A DNA stretch of 64,000 nt from Caldilineaceae bacterium (lineage in GTDB: Bacteria; Chloroflexota; Anaerolineae; Caldilineales; Caldilineaceae). The translations under genes and the position numbers were made by a program. The stretch covers positions 2,369,022 to 2,433,021 of the forward strand of contig OY282376.1 of assembly GCA_958295845.1 (NCBI GenBank). The letters are read 5' to 3'. The notes below the pieces were generated by a model. That model was not told the origin of the DNA and did no database searches. It worked only from the letters and a program-made list of their open reading frames with translations. Shown one piece after another: positions 1-10,183 of this stretch (position 1 is the first letter of the stretch; each line of letters opens with the position of its first letter).

Positions 1-2
1 CC

Positions 3-1664
3 TCCTGGAGCGAGGTTGAGAAGCATCGCGCACCCACAGAGCGCCATCGCAGGCTGGCTGCAGCCTATCGAGAGTGGGGCATCCCCACCGCCACCAGCCT
101 CGCCTACGTCCGCGCAGCCCGCGCAGAAGCCGGACAGCCGGAACTACCGATCTTCGCCAGCGGCGGCATACGCAGCGGCCAGGATGTCGCCAAGGCAGTG
201 GCGCTCGGCGCAGACCTTGTCGGCCTCGCTTCTCCCTTCCTCAAACGAGCCGTAGAATCGTCCGCGGCCGTAGAAGAAGAGATCGATATCCTGGTCGAGG
301 AGTTGCGAATCGCGATGTTCGCCAGCGGCTCCCGAAACCTCGAATCCTTGCGCCAGCCCGGCGTCCTGGTCCATAGGGATGTTCTGACTCAGGGCACCGT
401 ACCCGTTGAAGCGCGACCACGGCAGCCTGCTCCAACCGAGAGTGGCGAAGGCGACAGAGAGGAAGGGCAGTTCCTTTCAACCGAGGACGCAAATCCAGAG
501 AACACCGGCGCAGTCACACAACAGCAATCGAGAAACACAGAACCAGAGCCCGATCTGCGCGACACCGCAGAACCCCATTCGCCTGCGTCAATTCCTGCAA
601 AGCAGAAGAAAAAGTCAATGGATGCTTTCGCTTCTCTGTGGTTGCCCCGCCTCGAGGAGGAAATGCAGGCAGTTCTCGCGATCCGCCATCCAATGCAGGC
701 CAACCACTACGCCATGATGCACTATCACATGGGGTGGGCCGATGAATCCCTTCGTCCAGGCGCTCTTGGCGCAGGAAAACGAATCCGGCCGCTTCTCTGT
801 CTGATGGCATGTGACGCCGTAGGGGGAGTCCCGGACGAGGCCTTGCCCGCGGCCGCGGCGGTCGAAATCCTGCACAACTTTTCCCTTGTCCACGATGATA
901 TCGAGGATGGCGACGAAACCCGCCGCCACCGCCCCACGCTGTGGGCGCTCTGGGGCGTGCCCCAAGCCATCAATGTGGGTGACGGGATGTTCGCGCTCGC
1001 CTATTCCGCACTACTGCGATCTGTTGGCGCCAGTTCCGTGAACGGAGCTCCTGATTCAACAGGCGGGTATGGCCGCTCACTCGCGGCCGTCGATGGTCTT
1101 ACCCAAATCTGTATTGAACTGACAGAAGGCCAGCATCTTGACCTGAGCTTTGAGGAGCGTGAAGAAGTTTCCGTCTCCGAGTATCTTCGCATGATAGGGG
1201 GCAAGACCGCGGCCCTCATCGCCGGGTCAACCGCAATGGGGGCTCTGTTCGGGGGCGCCAACCAACCTGAAATCGAAAGCCTGTACCGATTCGGCCATAG
1301 CATGGGCCTGGCGTTTCAAATCCAGGATGACATACTCGGCATTTGGGGCGATTCCGAAGTCACTGGCAAGCCGGCAGGTAACGACATCCTCCGCCGTAAG
1401 AAAAGTCTTCCACTGATCTTTGGGTTGGAGCATCCGCAGAAGGGAGCAGACATCAGGTCCCTTTGGCGTCGCGGCATAACAGAGGAAAACCTGTCCGAAG
1501 CGACTGCGCTGCTGGCGGAAACGGGCGCAAAGCGTTGGTCGACAACACAGGTTCTCAAATACCACAGCCAAGCTATGCAAGCCCTGAACCAGGCACTCGG
1601 GAGTCAGACCGGTACTTCCCTGCTTCAGGAACTGGCCGATCAACTGCTCCAACGTCAGAGCTGA
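3..1664 (+). CDS. Fused IDI-2 / polyprenyl synthase, 5' end outside window
   Basis: The frame is open from the first bases, so the start lies upstream. About 130 residues match the C-terminus of FMN-dependent type 2 isopentenyl-diphosphate isomerase: GTSWSEVE-like start ([11 protein letters not shown]), [11 protein letters not shown] phosphate-binding loop, [10 protein letters not shown], and the ELRIAMF tail. A low-complexity linker of about 70 residues follows (roughly 400-617). From Met at 618 the same frame encodes a trans-prenyltransferase: GKRIRP, first Asp-rich motif LVHDDIED (about 893-908) and second FQIQDDILG (about 1320-1345). IDI-2 interconverts IPP and DMAPP; the synthase condenses them into longer prenyl diphosphates, so the two steps are consecutive. 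The linker has no stop. The ATG at 618 could also act as an internal start, but has only a weak upstream purine run. Both family assignments are secure; chain length of the product is not predictable here. Confidence 0.88.
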   Translation, partial: SWSEVEKHRAPTERHRRLAAAYREWGIPTATSLAYVRAARAEAGQPELPIFASGGIRSGQDVAKAVALGADLVGLASPFLKRAVESSAAVEEEIDILVEELRIAMFASGSRNLESLRQPGVLVHRDVLTQGTVPVEARPRQPAPTESGEGDREEGQFLSTEDANPENTGAVTQQQSRNTEPEPDLRDTAEPHSPASIPAKQKKKSMDAFASLWLPRLEEEMQAVLAIRHPMQANHYAMMHYHMGWADESLRPGALGAGKRIRPLLCLMACDAVGGVPDEALPAAAAVEILHNFSLVHDDIEDGDETRRHRPTLWALWGVPQAINVGDGMFALAYSALLRSVGASSVNGAPDSTGGYGRSLAAVDGLTQICIELTEGQHLDLSFEEREEVSVSEYLRMIGGKTAALIAGSTAMGALFGGANQPEIESLYRFGHSMGLAFQIQDDILGIWGDSEVTGKPAGNDILRRKKSLPLIFGLEHPQKGADIRSLWRRGITEENLSEATALLAETGAKRWSTTQVLKYHSQAMQALNQALGSQTGTSLLQELADQLLQRQS

Positions 1665-1760
1665 AACAGCGCCAAATCCCCCTACGCCGCCTCTCTGTCC
1701 CCACTGACCAACAGTCCCCAAAACTGAGCGCCGCCAGCCTCACTTCAGGAACGGGCAAAG

Positions 1761-3326
1761 CTAGGTCGAATCCGACCAAACCTCAAGCACCCGCCTTACC
1801 GCCGCGCAGAAGGCATCGGCGCTGGCCCCATCGAGCACGCGATGGTCATAACTCAAGGCCACGTCCATCATCGGTCGAAAAGCCAGGTAGTCGTCCACAC
1901 TGGCTTCGTACGGCTTGCTGCTGCTGACAACCACGGGCCGCTTTTCGATAGCTCCCGTCCCAAGTATGGCGACTTGCGGTTGCAGGATCACGGGCGTCTG
2001 AAAAAGACTCCCCGACGTACCATAGTTCGTCAGCGTGAAAGTGCCCCCCTGTGTATCGGCGGGCGTGAGTCGATTCTCCCGTGCTCGTATCGCCAGGTCG
2101 GCTACCTGCCGCGCAATTCCCATCAGATTCATGTCACCAGCGTCGTGAATGACGGGCACGATCAGCCCGCCAACCCCGGTGGCGTCAGCAGGAAGGGCGA
2201 CAGCCATGCCGACGTTGTACGAATGCTTGAGAATCAGCCCTTCCTCGGTCCACTCTGCGTTGACAGCAGGTACAGTTCTCAGCCCCTCCACGACGGCCGC
2301 GACGATGTAAGCAGTCAACGTCAGTCGCACGCCCTGCTCTGCAAAACCGGCCTTATTGGCCTGATAGTGACCGGTTACCGTGCCCATATCCACGCTGTGA
2401 ACAGTCGTAACATGCGGCGCAGTGAACGCGCTCTGCACCATGTTTCTGGCGATAATCTGGCGCATGCGGCTGTGCGGGACCAGCGTTTCACCCCTTACCT
2501 TCTGCTCGCGAGAGGCACTTCCCGTCGCCGCCGGCTCTGACCTGGAGTCCTTGCCCGCTTCGGTCCCGCTGGCCTTTGCACCAACAGGGTCGATTGCCGC
2601 CGCGTTCAAGTGGGTCAGCCCCTTGTGCTCCCGCGCAAATTCAATCAGGTCCTGCCGGGTCAGCGCGCCGAGCGGCCGTCCCCCTGCAGCTTCTCTGAGG
2701 TCAATGTTGTACGTCGCCGCCAGACGCCGCAGCTCGAGGGGAACGACTGATTCGTCGAGAGATTCAGTAGCGTTCTGTGTTTCCAACCCTTCCTCTGCCG
2801 CGTCATCCTGATCCAGGCTGCCTGCGTTTTCCATCTCCTTCAGGTATGCCTCTACGTCACCCTTGGTCAACTGTTCGCCTTCTCGACCCGGGATGGCAGT
2901 AAGAGAAATGCCCGCCTCGGCCGCGATCCTCTGGGCCACAGGAGTGGCTCTCACCGCCTCAGGGCGAACCTCCAGTCCATCGCCCGCTGGCGCGCCTTCA
3001 ATGGCGCCTACCTCATCCGCAGAGCCAGTCTGGACCGGTCCGTCATCAGCGGTCGCAGACGCCGCCGGCGCAGGGGCAATCTCCTCCCCTGCCTCACCAA
3101 TGACGGCAATGACCGCGTTCGGTTCGACGATCTCCCCCTCGCCGTAACGAACTGACAGCAGTGTCCCGCTCGCGGGAGCCGGTAATTCAGTGTCCACCTT
3201 GTCGGTTGCTATCTCAAGAAGTGGATCGCCGGCACTGACCTGCTGGCCTTCCTTAACCAGCCAGCGGCTGATCGTCACGTCTTCGATTTCCTCTCCCATA
3301 TCGGGCAGGGTCACTTCCGTAGCCAT
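1761..3326 (-). CDS. Dihydrolipoamide acyltransferase E2 of 2-oxoacid dehydrogenase complex
   Basis: E2 core enzyme (521 aa) that transfers the acyl group from E1 to CoA. In order: an N-terminal lipoyl domain (residues 3-78) with lipoyl lysine in ATDKVDT (K43); an Ala/Glu-rich linker; a peripheral subunit-binding domain at about 127-164 (ATPVAQRIAAEAGI); a second similar segment at about 196-233 (LELRRLAATYNIDL then LTRQDLIEF); then the catalytic domain ending with the active-site motif SYDHRVLDG. Most bacterial E2s have one subunit-binding domain, so the apparent pair is unusual. It is the last gene of the E1alpha-E1beta-E2 set and starts 12 nt after E1beta. Pyruvate is the likely substrate from the PFOR neighbours, but branched-chain or acetoin E2s are similar. 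No E3 (lipoamide dehydrogenase) gene is in view. Confidence 0.9.
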   Translation of the reverse strand: MATEVTLPDMGEEIEDVTISRWLVKEGQQVSAGDPLLEIATDKVDTELPAPASGTLLSVRYGEGEIVEPNAVIAVIGEAGEEIAPAPAASATADDGPVQTGSADEVGAIEGAPAGDGLEVRPEAVRATPVAQRIAAEAGISLTAIPGREGEQLTKGDVEAYLKEMENAGSLDQDDAAEEGLETQNATESLDESVVPLELRRLAATYNIDLREAAGGRPLGALTRQDLIEFAREHKGLTHLNAAAIDPVGAKASGTEAGKDSRSEPAATGSASREQKVRGETLVPHSRMRQIIARNMVQSAFTAPHVTTVHSVDMGTVTGHYQANKAGFAEQGVRLTLTAYIVAAVVEGLRTVPAVNAEWTEEGLILKHSYNVGMAVALPADATGVGGLIVPVIHDAGDMNLMGIARQVADLAIRARENRLTPADTQGGTFTLTNYGTSGSLFQTPVILQPQVAILGTGAIEKRPVVVSSSKPYEASVDDYLAFRPMMDVALSYDHRVLDGASADAFCAAVRRVLEVWSDST

Positions 3327-3338
3327 TGATCTACCTTT

Positions 3339-4325
3339 CTAGCGCCGCTCCATCTCAAGTACAGTCGCGACAATCTCTTCCTTCCAGGGCAAGACCTCTG
3401 CCTCAAGGACGCGTGAAACCGGAATCGACACCGGCGCCATACCCAGCCGGCGCGCGGGTGCCCGCAGCAAGTACGGGGCCTCCTCGTACGCCCTTGCCAC
3501 CAGCTCTGCCCCCACGCCGCAGTTCGCGTAGGACTCGTGAACTGCCAGCAATCGCCCCGTTTTCGCAACCGATTCCCAGACCGTCTCCGTGTCCAACGGT
3601 TCGACAGTGCGCAAGTCGACAACCTCGCAACTGATCCCGTGCTGTTCCTCTAGTGTCTCCGCCGCCTCCAGGGCCTGGTACAGGCAATAGCTGAATGTCG
3701 CTATCGTCACGTCGGACCCTGCCCGCTTCACGTCCGCTTTACCTATCGGAACCAGGTGCTCCTCATCCGGCGGCGGCGCTTCTCCGCGGGTGAAGTAGAG
3801 CATTTTGTGCTCAAGGAAGGCAACAGGATTGTCGTCGCGAATGGCAGTTTTGAGCAGGCCCTTGGCATCGTAAGGCGTCGCCGGCGCAACGACCCTGATG
3901 CCGGGAAAGTGGGCGTAGAGAGAGTCTACAGACTGGCTGTGCTGGGAGCCGTAGTGCTTGCCCCCGCCTTGCTGGCCCCGTATCACCACGGGAATTTTCA
4001 GCAGACCGCCCGTCATGTAATGGTACTTTGCAATCTGATTGAAGATCTGGTCCGCAGCCACCAGTGTGAAGTCCATATACATCAGCTCGACGACCGGGCG
4101 CATCCCTACGGTTGCCGCGCCAAGGGCCATACCCATGAATGCCTGCTCGCTGATCGGCGTGTCGAGTACCCTCTTTTCGCCAAACTCGTCCAGCAGGTTA
4201 CGAGTTACCCGGAACAGACCCCCGTAGTGGCCGATGTCCTCACCAATGAGGAAGACGTTCTCGTCGCGCGCCATCTCTTCTCTGAGCGCTTCGTTTATCG
4301 CCTGAATATATGTGGTTCTTCGCAT
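3339..4325 (-). CDS. pdhB: Pyruvate dehydrogenase E1 component, beta subunit
   Basis: Transketolase-like E1 beta subunit of about 328 aa, the usual length. Landmarks: N-terminal [49 protein letters not shown] and a C-terminal transketolase domain ([10 protein letters not shown]). Together with E1alpha it decarboxylates the 2-oxoacid and acylates the lipoyl group of E2. I chose the ATG at 4325 because the family starts near [14 protein letters not shown]; an in-frame GTG at 4340 would add five residues. Neither has a strong ribosome-binding site. Gene order E1alpha (upstream) - E1beta - E2 (12 nt downstream) indicates one operon. Substrate identity (pyruvate versus branched-chain 2-oxoacid) is inferred. 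Confidence 0.9.
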   Translation of the reverse strand: MRRTTYIQAINEALREEMARDENVFLIGEDIGHYGGLFRVTRNLLDEFGEKRVLDTPISEQAFMGMALGAATVGMRPVVELMYMDFTLVAADQIFNQIAKYHYMTGGLLKIPVVIRGQQGGGKHYGSQHSQSVDSLYAHFPGIRVVAPATPYDAKGLLKTAIRDDNPVAFLEHKMLYFTRGEAPPPDEEHLVPIGKADVKRAGSDVTIATFSYCLYQALEAAETLEEQHGISCEVVDLRTVEPLDTETVWESVAKTGRLLAVHESYANCGVGAELVARAYEEAPYLLRAPARRLGMAPVSIPVSRVLEAEVLPWKEEIVATVLEMERR

Positions 4326-4397
4326 AGAAATGATTCTCACATCTCGGCCGCACGCGCTGTCTCCACCTGCGGCCCAAACGGCTCAGTACTTTGGCGT

Positions 4398-4427
4398 CAC
4401 TGGTTTTGGCAACACTGGTTTTGGCAA
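4398..4427. repeat. 15-bp tandem direct repeat in E1alpha/E1beta spacer
   Basis: Two perfect head-to-tail copies of CACTGGTTTTGGCAA fill part of the 115-nt spacer between the E1alpha and E1beta genes. Probably a slippage product; no function is visible. Confidence 0.8.
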
Positions 4428-4440
4428 CACTTGCATTGAG

Positions 4441-5553
4441 TCAAACATAAACGTCCCGATACGTCTCGGCCGCGTCGGGCCACGGGCTCTCTTCGGCGAA
4501 ATCAACCGCGTCTTCGATCATTTCATCGACTTCCTCATCGATCACTGCGATACTGGCTTCGTCGACCCCTCGAGCGGTGAGCTTCTGCCGCAGCACGGTC
4601 AATGGCTCATACGCCTCCTGCTTCTCAACCTCCTCAGCCGGGCGGTAGGTCTCCAGATCCCCTGCCATGTGTCCGGCCAGGCGGTATGTAATGCCTTCGA
4701 TAAAAGTGGGTCCCGCGCCGCACCTCGCCCGCTCAGCGGCCTTGCTCACCGCCGCGTGGACGACCTCCACATCGTTGCCGTCAATCTGCATCGTCTCCAT
4801 GCCGTACGCCCGGGGGAACAGGAAGATATCTTCGATAGAAGAGGTGCGCCAGATCGGCGTCATCTCCGAGTATCGGTTGTTCTCGCAGTAAAATATGAGC
4901 GGAAGCTTCCATTTGGCAGCCATGTTGAACGTCTCATGCATGACCCCCTGGAACAGCGCGCCGTCCCCGAAAAATGTGATGGCCACCGTGTCCTCGCCGC
5001 GCAGATGGCTCGCCAGGGCCAAGCCGGCTGCATGGGGAACCTGCGCGGCGACGATGCCATTCGCTCCCATCATGCCGTTTTCCGGAGAAACAAAGTGCAT
5101 CGATCCGCCCTTGCCCTTGGCAAAGCCGTCGCTGCGGCCCATTACTTCAGCAATCGCCCGCCCCGGGTCCATTCCCCATGCCAGCCCGTGATGATGGCCG
5201 CGATAGGTACAGGTAACGTAGTCACCCTTTCGTAGGGCGTTGGCCGCGCCTACGGCATTTGCCTCGTGTCCGATGGCAGTGTGCATCGCCCCGCCGATTT
5301 GCCCCTCTTCGGCAGCAGCCAGTAGCGCCCTTTCCATCAGCCGGATCGCCAGGGCCTTGCGGTACATTTCCAAGAGCATCTCAGTCGGCAGGGCCGGCAC
5401 ATCCAATTCCGTAGCCGAATCCGAAGGTAAGACTTCGGTAGAGATTGACGCTGATACCGCCGACTCAACTGTTTCGGCTTCCGCTTCTGAATTCGGCGCC
5501 GCCGCGCTCTTCCCGGATATTTCTACATTGGGTTCGTTTTCGACCGGCTTCAT
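4441..5553 (-). CDS. pdhA: Pyruvate dehydrogenase E1 component, alpha subunit
   Basis: ThDP-dependent E1 alpha subunit (370 aa). Visible features: HTAIGHEAN, the phosphorylation-loop-like [20 protein letters not shown], the ThDP/Mg motif GDGALFQG followed by FYCENNRYS, and [11 protein letters not shown]. The first 55 residues are a low-complexity Glu/Ser/Ala extension not needed for catalysis, and the conserved domain begins near [14 protein letters not shown]. It is the first gene of the E1alpha-E1beta-E2 cluster and lies 224 nt after the PFOR beta gene on the same strand, separated by a likely terminator. If the extension is not translated, an internal ATG near residue 59 would be the start; the upstream one is kept because the frame is open and codon use is similar. 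Confidence 0.9.
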   Translation of the reverse strand: MKPVENEPNVEISGKSAAAPNSEAEAETVESAVSASISTEVLPSDSATELDVPALPTEMLLEMYRKALAIRLMERALLAAAEEGQIGGAMHTAIGHEANAVGAANALRKGDYVTCTYRGHHHGLAWGMDPGRAIAEVMGRSDGFAKGKGGSMHFVSPENGMMGANGIVAAQVPHAAGLALASHLRGEDTVAITFFGDGALFQGVMHETFNMAAKWKLPLIFYCENNRYSEMTPIWRTSSIEDIFLFPRAYGMETMQIDGNDVEVVHAAVSKAAERARCGAGPTFIEGITYRLAGHMAGDLETYRPAEEVEKQEAYEPLTVLRQKLTARGVDEASIAVIDEEVDEMIEDAVDFAEESPWPDAAETYRDVYV

Positions 5554-5630
5554 TCCGGATTATCCTCGTCTACCGCAGACATACCCAGGCTCCCCTCTGT
5601 CCTTCGAGCGGACCGAACTGGAGTCATTCT

Positions 5631-5668
5631 GCGCAAAACAAACGGAGTGCGTTGCCGCACCCCGTTAC
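5631..5668 (-). terminator. Probable intrinsic terminator after PFOR genes
   Basis: On the minus strand an inverted repeat (AACGGGGTGCG ... CGCACTCCGTT, small loop) is followed by TGTTTTG. It lies about 110 nt past the PFOR beta stop and upstream of pdhA, so it probably separates the two transcription units. Confidence 0.6.
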
Positions 5669-5777
5669 TTAGCATCCTCAGTCTGGAAACGCGATTCTCG
5701 GCAAGGAAACCCTATCTTGTTCCCCAATTCCTCTCGCGTTGTTTGTAATGCCCTTCAATCCTATGAGCAGCCATCGT

Positions 5778-7463
5778 CTAGCGAATTCCAGCCATTTCCT
5801 GCAACAGATGCCAGTTCGCAAGCCGGTCGGCCTGAGCTGCCATCAGCACCTCTGACGGGTTGCCTTCTTTGTCGAACTGCTTGGAGAAACGGCCTTCAGA
5901 TCGGGCAAACGTTATGAAATCGATTGTTTCGCCCGTCTTTTTAATCGTGTACCAGTCTTCCTTTGCTGCCGGATTGCCTTGAAGACTGAGGCGATCGCGA
6001 ATCGTCTCGCCCTTGCGCGGATCATAGACAAACATCGGGAATGCGCGGCTATCTACCGCCAGTTTCGCCTGGTGGCGAGCCATGTTGTCGGCAACGCCAT
6101 GCTCAGGCTGGCATGTTGTGAACACATTGACGATCGCCGGTCCTTGGAATTCTGCGGCCTCCAGGATCGACTTGTAAAAATGGTTGGGGGTAGACTGTAC
6201 CGTCTGGGAAACGTATGTGTTTGGGTGCATCATGGCGATGCGCCCCAGCTCCTTGCGCATCTCCTGTTTGCCTGCATGGACTGAGCCATGGGAGTACATC
6301 TTGGAGTCCTGCCCCGTGAAGGAGGCAGTGCTGGTCTGGCCGCCCGTGTTGGAGTAGACCTGCGTATCCAGCACGAGGACTTTGATGTTCATGCCGCTGG
6401 CCAGCATCCGGCTCAGCGCCTGAAAGCCGATGTCCAGCATCGCGCCGTCGCCGCCCATCACCCACAGCTGCTTGTCCTGCCAGCCCAGCTGGTCCCAACG
6501 CATGCGCAGACCCATGGCGAACGTGGGGCCGTCTTCAAAGAGCGAATTGCTCCAGGGAACAATGTAGGGATTGTAAGGATAAGTGCTACCGTAAACCGTG
6601 TTGCAGCCGGTACTGGCAGCGATGCCGATATTTTCGGAACCGTACTTGTAGCCCAGCGCAGCCAGCCACATGCGTATTGCAGTTGCTTCGCCGCAACCGG
6701 CGCAAGAGCCGGCCCCGCCCACATACAGCATACTCTGCTCGGCCAGCATCATGTCAACCGCGACCCGCTCGTTGATGAACTCCTGTGGCGTCGGCGGCAA
6801 CTTGCGGAAAAAGTCGATACTCTTCTGGTAGATTGGAACTGTCGTATCTTCCTTTTCGATCATCTTCAGCGCATGGTAACCGAGGTCGTCGCAGGCCTCG
6901 ACACATTCAGCGCAACCCTTGCACTTCGTTGGATCGATGAAAATGCCGAATTTCCCGGGTGTCTTCTTCCTCTTCGCCGGAACATTGTAGAACTTGTTGG
7001 TCTCAGCAAACTGCTTTGACATAAAGCTGCGTTCGGCGTCGTCTTCGATATCATCCAGCGCAAGAGTCAGTTCGTCATCGGTCACGACCTTGCCCAGGAT
7101 AGCTGTATCCGGGCATTGGGTGACGCAGCTCATACAGCCGGTGCAATTCTCCTGGATGTATTCGGGAATCTCCGGCGCAATATAGCTGAAGTCGCGATAA
7201 GCGCCCGTACCCGCAGGAATGACCGAGCGAGCCACACCTACGTCAGCCTCGAGCGAATCAGGCCCTGGCCCCTCGTTGTACTCATGAAGTACCCTATCGA
7301 AAAAGTCGTGGGCATCTACAACCATCGAATCGAAGCCGTTGCCATTGCCGTTCGAGCCGTTAACCCCCGACCCATCGTGGTCCTCGGCATGCGACTCTGA
7401 ATCCTGACCGTTCGTCGTCTTGGTCAAATTGCGAATGTCGAATGTATTAACTGTAACACCCAT
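5778..7463 (-). CDS. Pyruvate:ferredoxin oxidoreductase, ferredoxin + ThDP (beta) subunit
   Basis: 561 aa, corresponding to the C-terminal half of single-chain NifJ. A hydrophilic N-terminal extension of about 85 residues precedes a 2x[4Fe-4S] ferredoxin domain with CTGCMSCVTQCP (Cys 107,110,113,117) and CKGCAECVEAC (Cys 181,184,187,191). The ThDP domain then shows CAGCGEATAIR, STGCNTVYGSTYP, and GGDGAMLDIGF for Mg-ThDP. It oxidises pyruvate to acetyl-CoA with the alpha-gamma subunit encoded 57 nt upstream, reducing ferredoxin or flavodoxin. A CGGAAA-type ribosome-binding site precedes the ATG at 7463. The family assignment is clear. Other 2-oxoacid substrates cannot be excluded, but the domain order is that of pyruvate enzymes. 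Confidence 0.92.
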   Translation of the reverse strand: MGVTVNTFDIRNLTKTTNGQDSESHAEDHDGSGVNGSNGNGNGFDSMVVDAHDFFDRVLHEYNEGPGPDSLEADVGVARSVIPAGTGAYRDFSYIAPEIPEYIQENCTGCMSCVTQCPDTAILGKVVTDDELTLALDDIEDDAERSFMSKQFAETNKFYNVPAKRKKTPGKFGIFIDPTKCKGCAECVEACDDLGYHALKMIEKEDTTVPIYQKSIDFFRKLPPTPQEFINERVAVDMMLAEQSMLYVGGAGSCAGCGEATAIRMWLAALGYKYGSENIGIAASTGCNTVYGSTYPYNPYIVPWSNSLFEDGPTFAMGLRMRWDQLGWQDKQLWVMGGDGAMLDIGFQALSRMLASGMNIKVLVLDTQVYSNTGGQTSTASFTGQDSKMYSHGSVHAGKQEMRKELGRIAMMHPNTYVSQTVQSTPNHFYKSILEAAEFQGPAIVNVFTTCQPEHGVADNMARHQAKLAVDSRAFPMFVYDPRKGETIRDRLSLQGNPAAKEDWYTIKKTGETIDFITFARSEGRFSKQFDKEGNPSEVLMAAQADRLANWHLLQEMAGIR

Positions 7464-7520
7464 AGGAGTTTCCGCCTTTCGGGTAGATAGAGAACCGGTG
7501 ATCCTGATTTCGGCAATCGA

Positions 7521-9551
7521 TTAAGAAAACAGTGTAATCTCTGCGCCAGGCACGAGAACCGGCGAGGTAATGTCCTGCGCGATAATCTCCGGCGGAATCT
7601 CGAAGGCCTCTTCGTAGCCTCGTCTTACGCAGCGCATATTGGCCTGCACGACTGCTTCGCCGCGCTTGCCGAAGTACTTGCGCAACGCCTGTTCCGAGCG
7701 TTCCATAACATCATCATCACTGAGATTCGCGTCGCCTGCAAAGGGCGTCACTCTAAGGAAGATACCCAGCAGCACGATACCCTGCATACGAACTTCCAAA
7801 TCAGCGACCGGCGCCTCCTCGCGGGAGATTTTGGCGCCGTCTGCGGCCACGACCCGTAGATTCTTCTCGCGGATCAGTTCCTTGGCCTTGGGCGGTACAT
7901 TTGACCACACGTCTTCCGGCGAGGACTTGTTCGTCTGCACGAAGAGCGTGCCTCCTTGCTGAAGTCCAGCCAGAGGATTGCTCGTAAAGAAGGCGTTGAT
8001 GTCGTTCATCGGCACGAAATCAACGTTGTTGAGTTCGCAATGGGTCAGGATCGGTTCGTCTGCCACCGTCAGATAGTAGGTAGTCGGCAGGCCCTTCTTC
8101 TCTGAACCGTACTTGGGGTAGGCCTGTACCTTCTTGCCAAAAATGTCGCCCGCGATCGTGGCGATTACCTTGTTGGTGGTGACCGATCCGAAACCGCCGA
8201 CCGAGTGGCCGCGCATCGAAAACGCGCCTGGCGGGCGGACATCCGGGTCGCCGTTCATTGGCAGAGCGAGGTCATGCTTGATGCCCACGACAAAGAATCG
8301 CGGGCCATCCTCCACCATATTGCGGGCGATGGAGATGAAGTGACCCGGGCGCACGTCGCGGCTTCCCAAACCGGCCGAGCCGCTGAAAATCGTCGGTATG
8401 TCGTCGATAGCCGAGAAGCCGGGAGTGCCGGTATAAGCGTCTGCAAATGCGGCCTTGATATCGTTCGTTACCGGGTTGTTGGGCGCAATCGGGTCGTCCA
8501 TGCGCTCGAGCACGGTAAACCCTCGTAGATGCTTCAGCGTCTCCACGATCTCCTGGCTGGGGAAGGGTCGATAACAAGTGATATGGACGACGCCAACCTT
8601 GATTCCTTCTTCGCGGCGAATGTAGTCGACAGTCGCTTTAGCTGTCTCTATCATGCAGCCCATGCCTACAATGGCATATTCGGCGTCCTCCATACGGTAG
8701 GTGTCCAGCATCTGGTAGCGCCGGCCCGTCAGGCGATAGAACTCGTCCATCGCATTCTGAACCGCGTCCCCTACCTTTGAATAGTATTCACGTTGGGCAA
8801 TTTTGCCCTTCATGTAGCTGTCCTGGTTCTGGACAACGCCGGTCATGACCGGATTATAGGGATTGAACAGATTGACCAGCTTGTCTTCGGGCTTTCCAAT
8901 AAACTCCTTCATCATCTCCGGTTCGCACAGCAGAACATCCTCAACCGTGTGCGTAGTGAGAAAACCATCCTGGACGTTGAAGAAAGGTGTGCGGCTGTCT
9001 TCAGCCGCGCGACGGGTGATCAGCGCCAGGTCACCTGACTCCTGGGCAGTGCGCCCAAAGAGGATGCCCCATCCGGAATCAGAAACGGACATGACATCGT
9101 CATGTCCGGCGTGAACATTCAAACTGTGACTCGTCAGTGCGCGGGAGCCAATGTGGAAAACAACCGGCAGCCGCTTACCCGAAATCGTGTAAAGTACTTC
9201 GTGCATCAGAATGAGACCCTGGCCGGAAGTGTAATTGCTTACGCGGCCGCCAGCAACCGCAAATCCCTCACACGCCGCAGCCGCGCTGTGTTCGGACTCC
9301 GGCTCCAGAAACATCAACTCGTCGCCCCACAGATTGCGGGCGCCATTGGAAACGGCCGCTCCATACCCGCCACCCATCGTTGTTGAAGATGTGATCGGAT
9401 AAGCGCAGGCGGCCTGAGTTATATGTGTCTCGGCCCAAACCACAGAGCCGGCTCCATCTGTCGTCGTCGGGATACCCGGGTACGGCACATGCCCATTCAG
9501 GTTGTCTGAAAGCTTCTCAGAAGAACCGGAAAGGTTCTTTGTGTCTGCCAT
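7521..9551 (-). CDS. Pyruvate:ferredoxin oxidoreductase, alpha-gamma subunit
   Basis: 676 aa, equivalent to the N-terminal half of NifJ: the pyrimidine-binding domain (TSSTTMGGGYGAAVSNGARN, FLEPESEHSAAAACEG, SNYTSGQGL), domain II, and the gamma domain (HSVGGFGSVTTNKVIATIAGD). With the downstream beta subunit it forms the complete enzyme except that the ferredoxin domain is on the beta chain. AGGAGG is spaced 6 nt from the ATG at 9551, which fixes that start over the ATG two codons earlier. Splitting at this point gives a two-gene PFOR; many bacteria encode one 1,200-aa chain. Activity normally requires anoxic or microoxic cytoplasm, while the neighbouring PDH complex is oxygen tolerant. Confidence 0.92.
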   Translation of the reverse strand: MADTKNLSGSSEKLSDNLNGHVPYPGIPTTTDGAGSVVWAETHITQAACAYPITSSTTMGGGYGAAVSNGARNLWGDELMFLEPESEHSAAAACEGFAVAGGRVSNYTSGQGLILMHEVLYTISGKRLPVVFHIGSRALTSHSLNVHAGHDDVMSVSDSGWGILFGRTAQESGDLALITRRAAEDSRTPFFNVQDGFLTTHTVEDVLLCEPEMMKEFIGKPEDKLVNLFNPYNPVMTGVVQNQDSYMKGKIAQREYYSKVGDAVQNAMDEFYRLTGRRYQMLDTYRMEDAEYAIVGMGCMIETAKATVDYIRREEGIKVGVVHITCYRPFPSQEIVETLKHLRGFTVLERMDDPIAPNNPVTNDIKAAFADAYTGTPGFSAIDDIPTIFSGSAGLGSRDVRPGHFISIARNMVEDGPRFFVVGIKHDLALPMNGDPDVRPPGAFSMRGHSVGGFGSVTTNKVIATIAGDIFGKKVQAYPKYGSEKKGLPTTYYLTVADEPILTHCELNNVDFVPMNDINAFFTSNPLAGLQQGGTLFVQTNKSSPEDVWSNVPPKAKELIREKNLRVVAADGAKISREEAPVADLEVRMQGIVLLGIFLRVTPFAGDANLSDDDVMERSEQALRKYFGKRGEAVVQANMRCVRRGYEEAFEIPPEIIAQDITSPVLVPGAEITLFS

Positions 9552-10183
9552 GGTCATCCTCCTGATGCCAGTTAGGCGTGCGGAATAGGGGCGGATTCAA
9601 AATCTGCTACAGTCCAATCCGTCCGTTTAGAGCATTGTACCACAGATCAACATCAAGAATCAACCCTGAGCATGTGCCAATTGCCACATATGAGGTACGC
9701 ACTTCTTGGGCAATTTATTCAATATTCTCTGCCAAGTGCGATAAATCTGTTCACTTTCCAACTTCTGGCAACCGTAGGCACGCAACTGCAAACACGAAAC
9801 TGCAAGCACCTGCGAGCGATGCCCTTCGTCCCGTCACCTGCCTCTCCCCAAAAGCTGAAAGAAGCGCATGACCGGCTTGCCCGCCTCCACAGCGCAACGC
9901 AATTCGAGGACTAGGCAAGGCTCGCCTCTCTTACGAATCCTTCCATATGAAACCGGTCCGAATGCAATATAGAGCGAGGGACACGCATCGGACATGATGC
10001 CTATGACAGTCAATGGAACTGTTTTCCGGCTGAAATGAGATTAGGGCAGTCGAAAATCTCTCGTCAGCCTCATCAGGAATGAAGCAACAGGTGCTATCAA
10101 TTATTGCCTTTCCAAATCAAGAGATTCACAAAGAGCGCAAAATACGCCGTCCCATTCACTGTTAACCGCCGCCTACCGTTCCC
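9552..10183. other. Intergenic region upstream of PFOR genes, no gene seen
   Basis: About 630 nt, more AT-rich than its surroundings. Short open frames here lack ribosome-binding sites and family resemblance. It should hold the PFOR operon promoter (minus strand), but no convincing -35/-10 pair with standard spacing was found. Confidence 0.5.

Noticed and set aside
9578..9914. Plus-strand frames in the PFOR upstream region
   Set aside because: Lack of ribosome-binding sites, domain resemblance and typical codon use.
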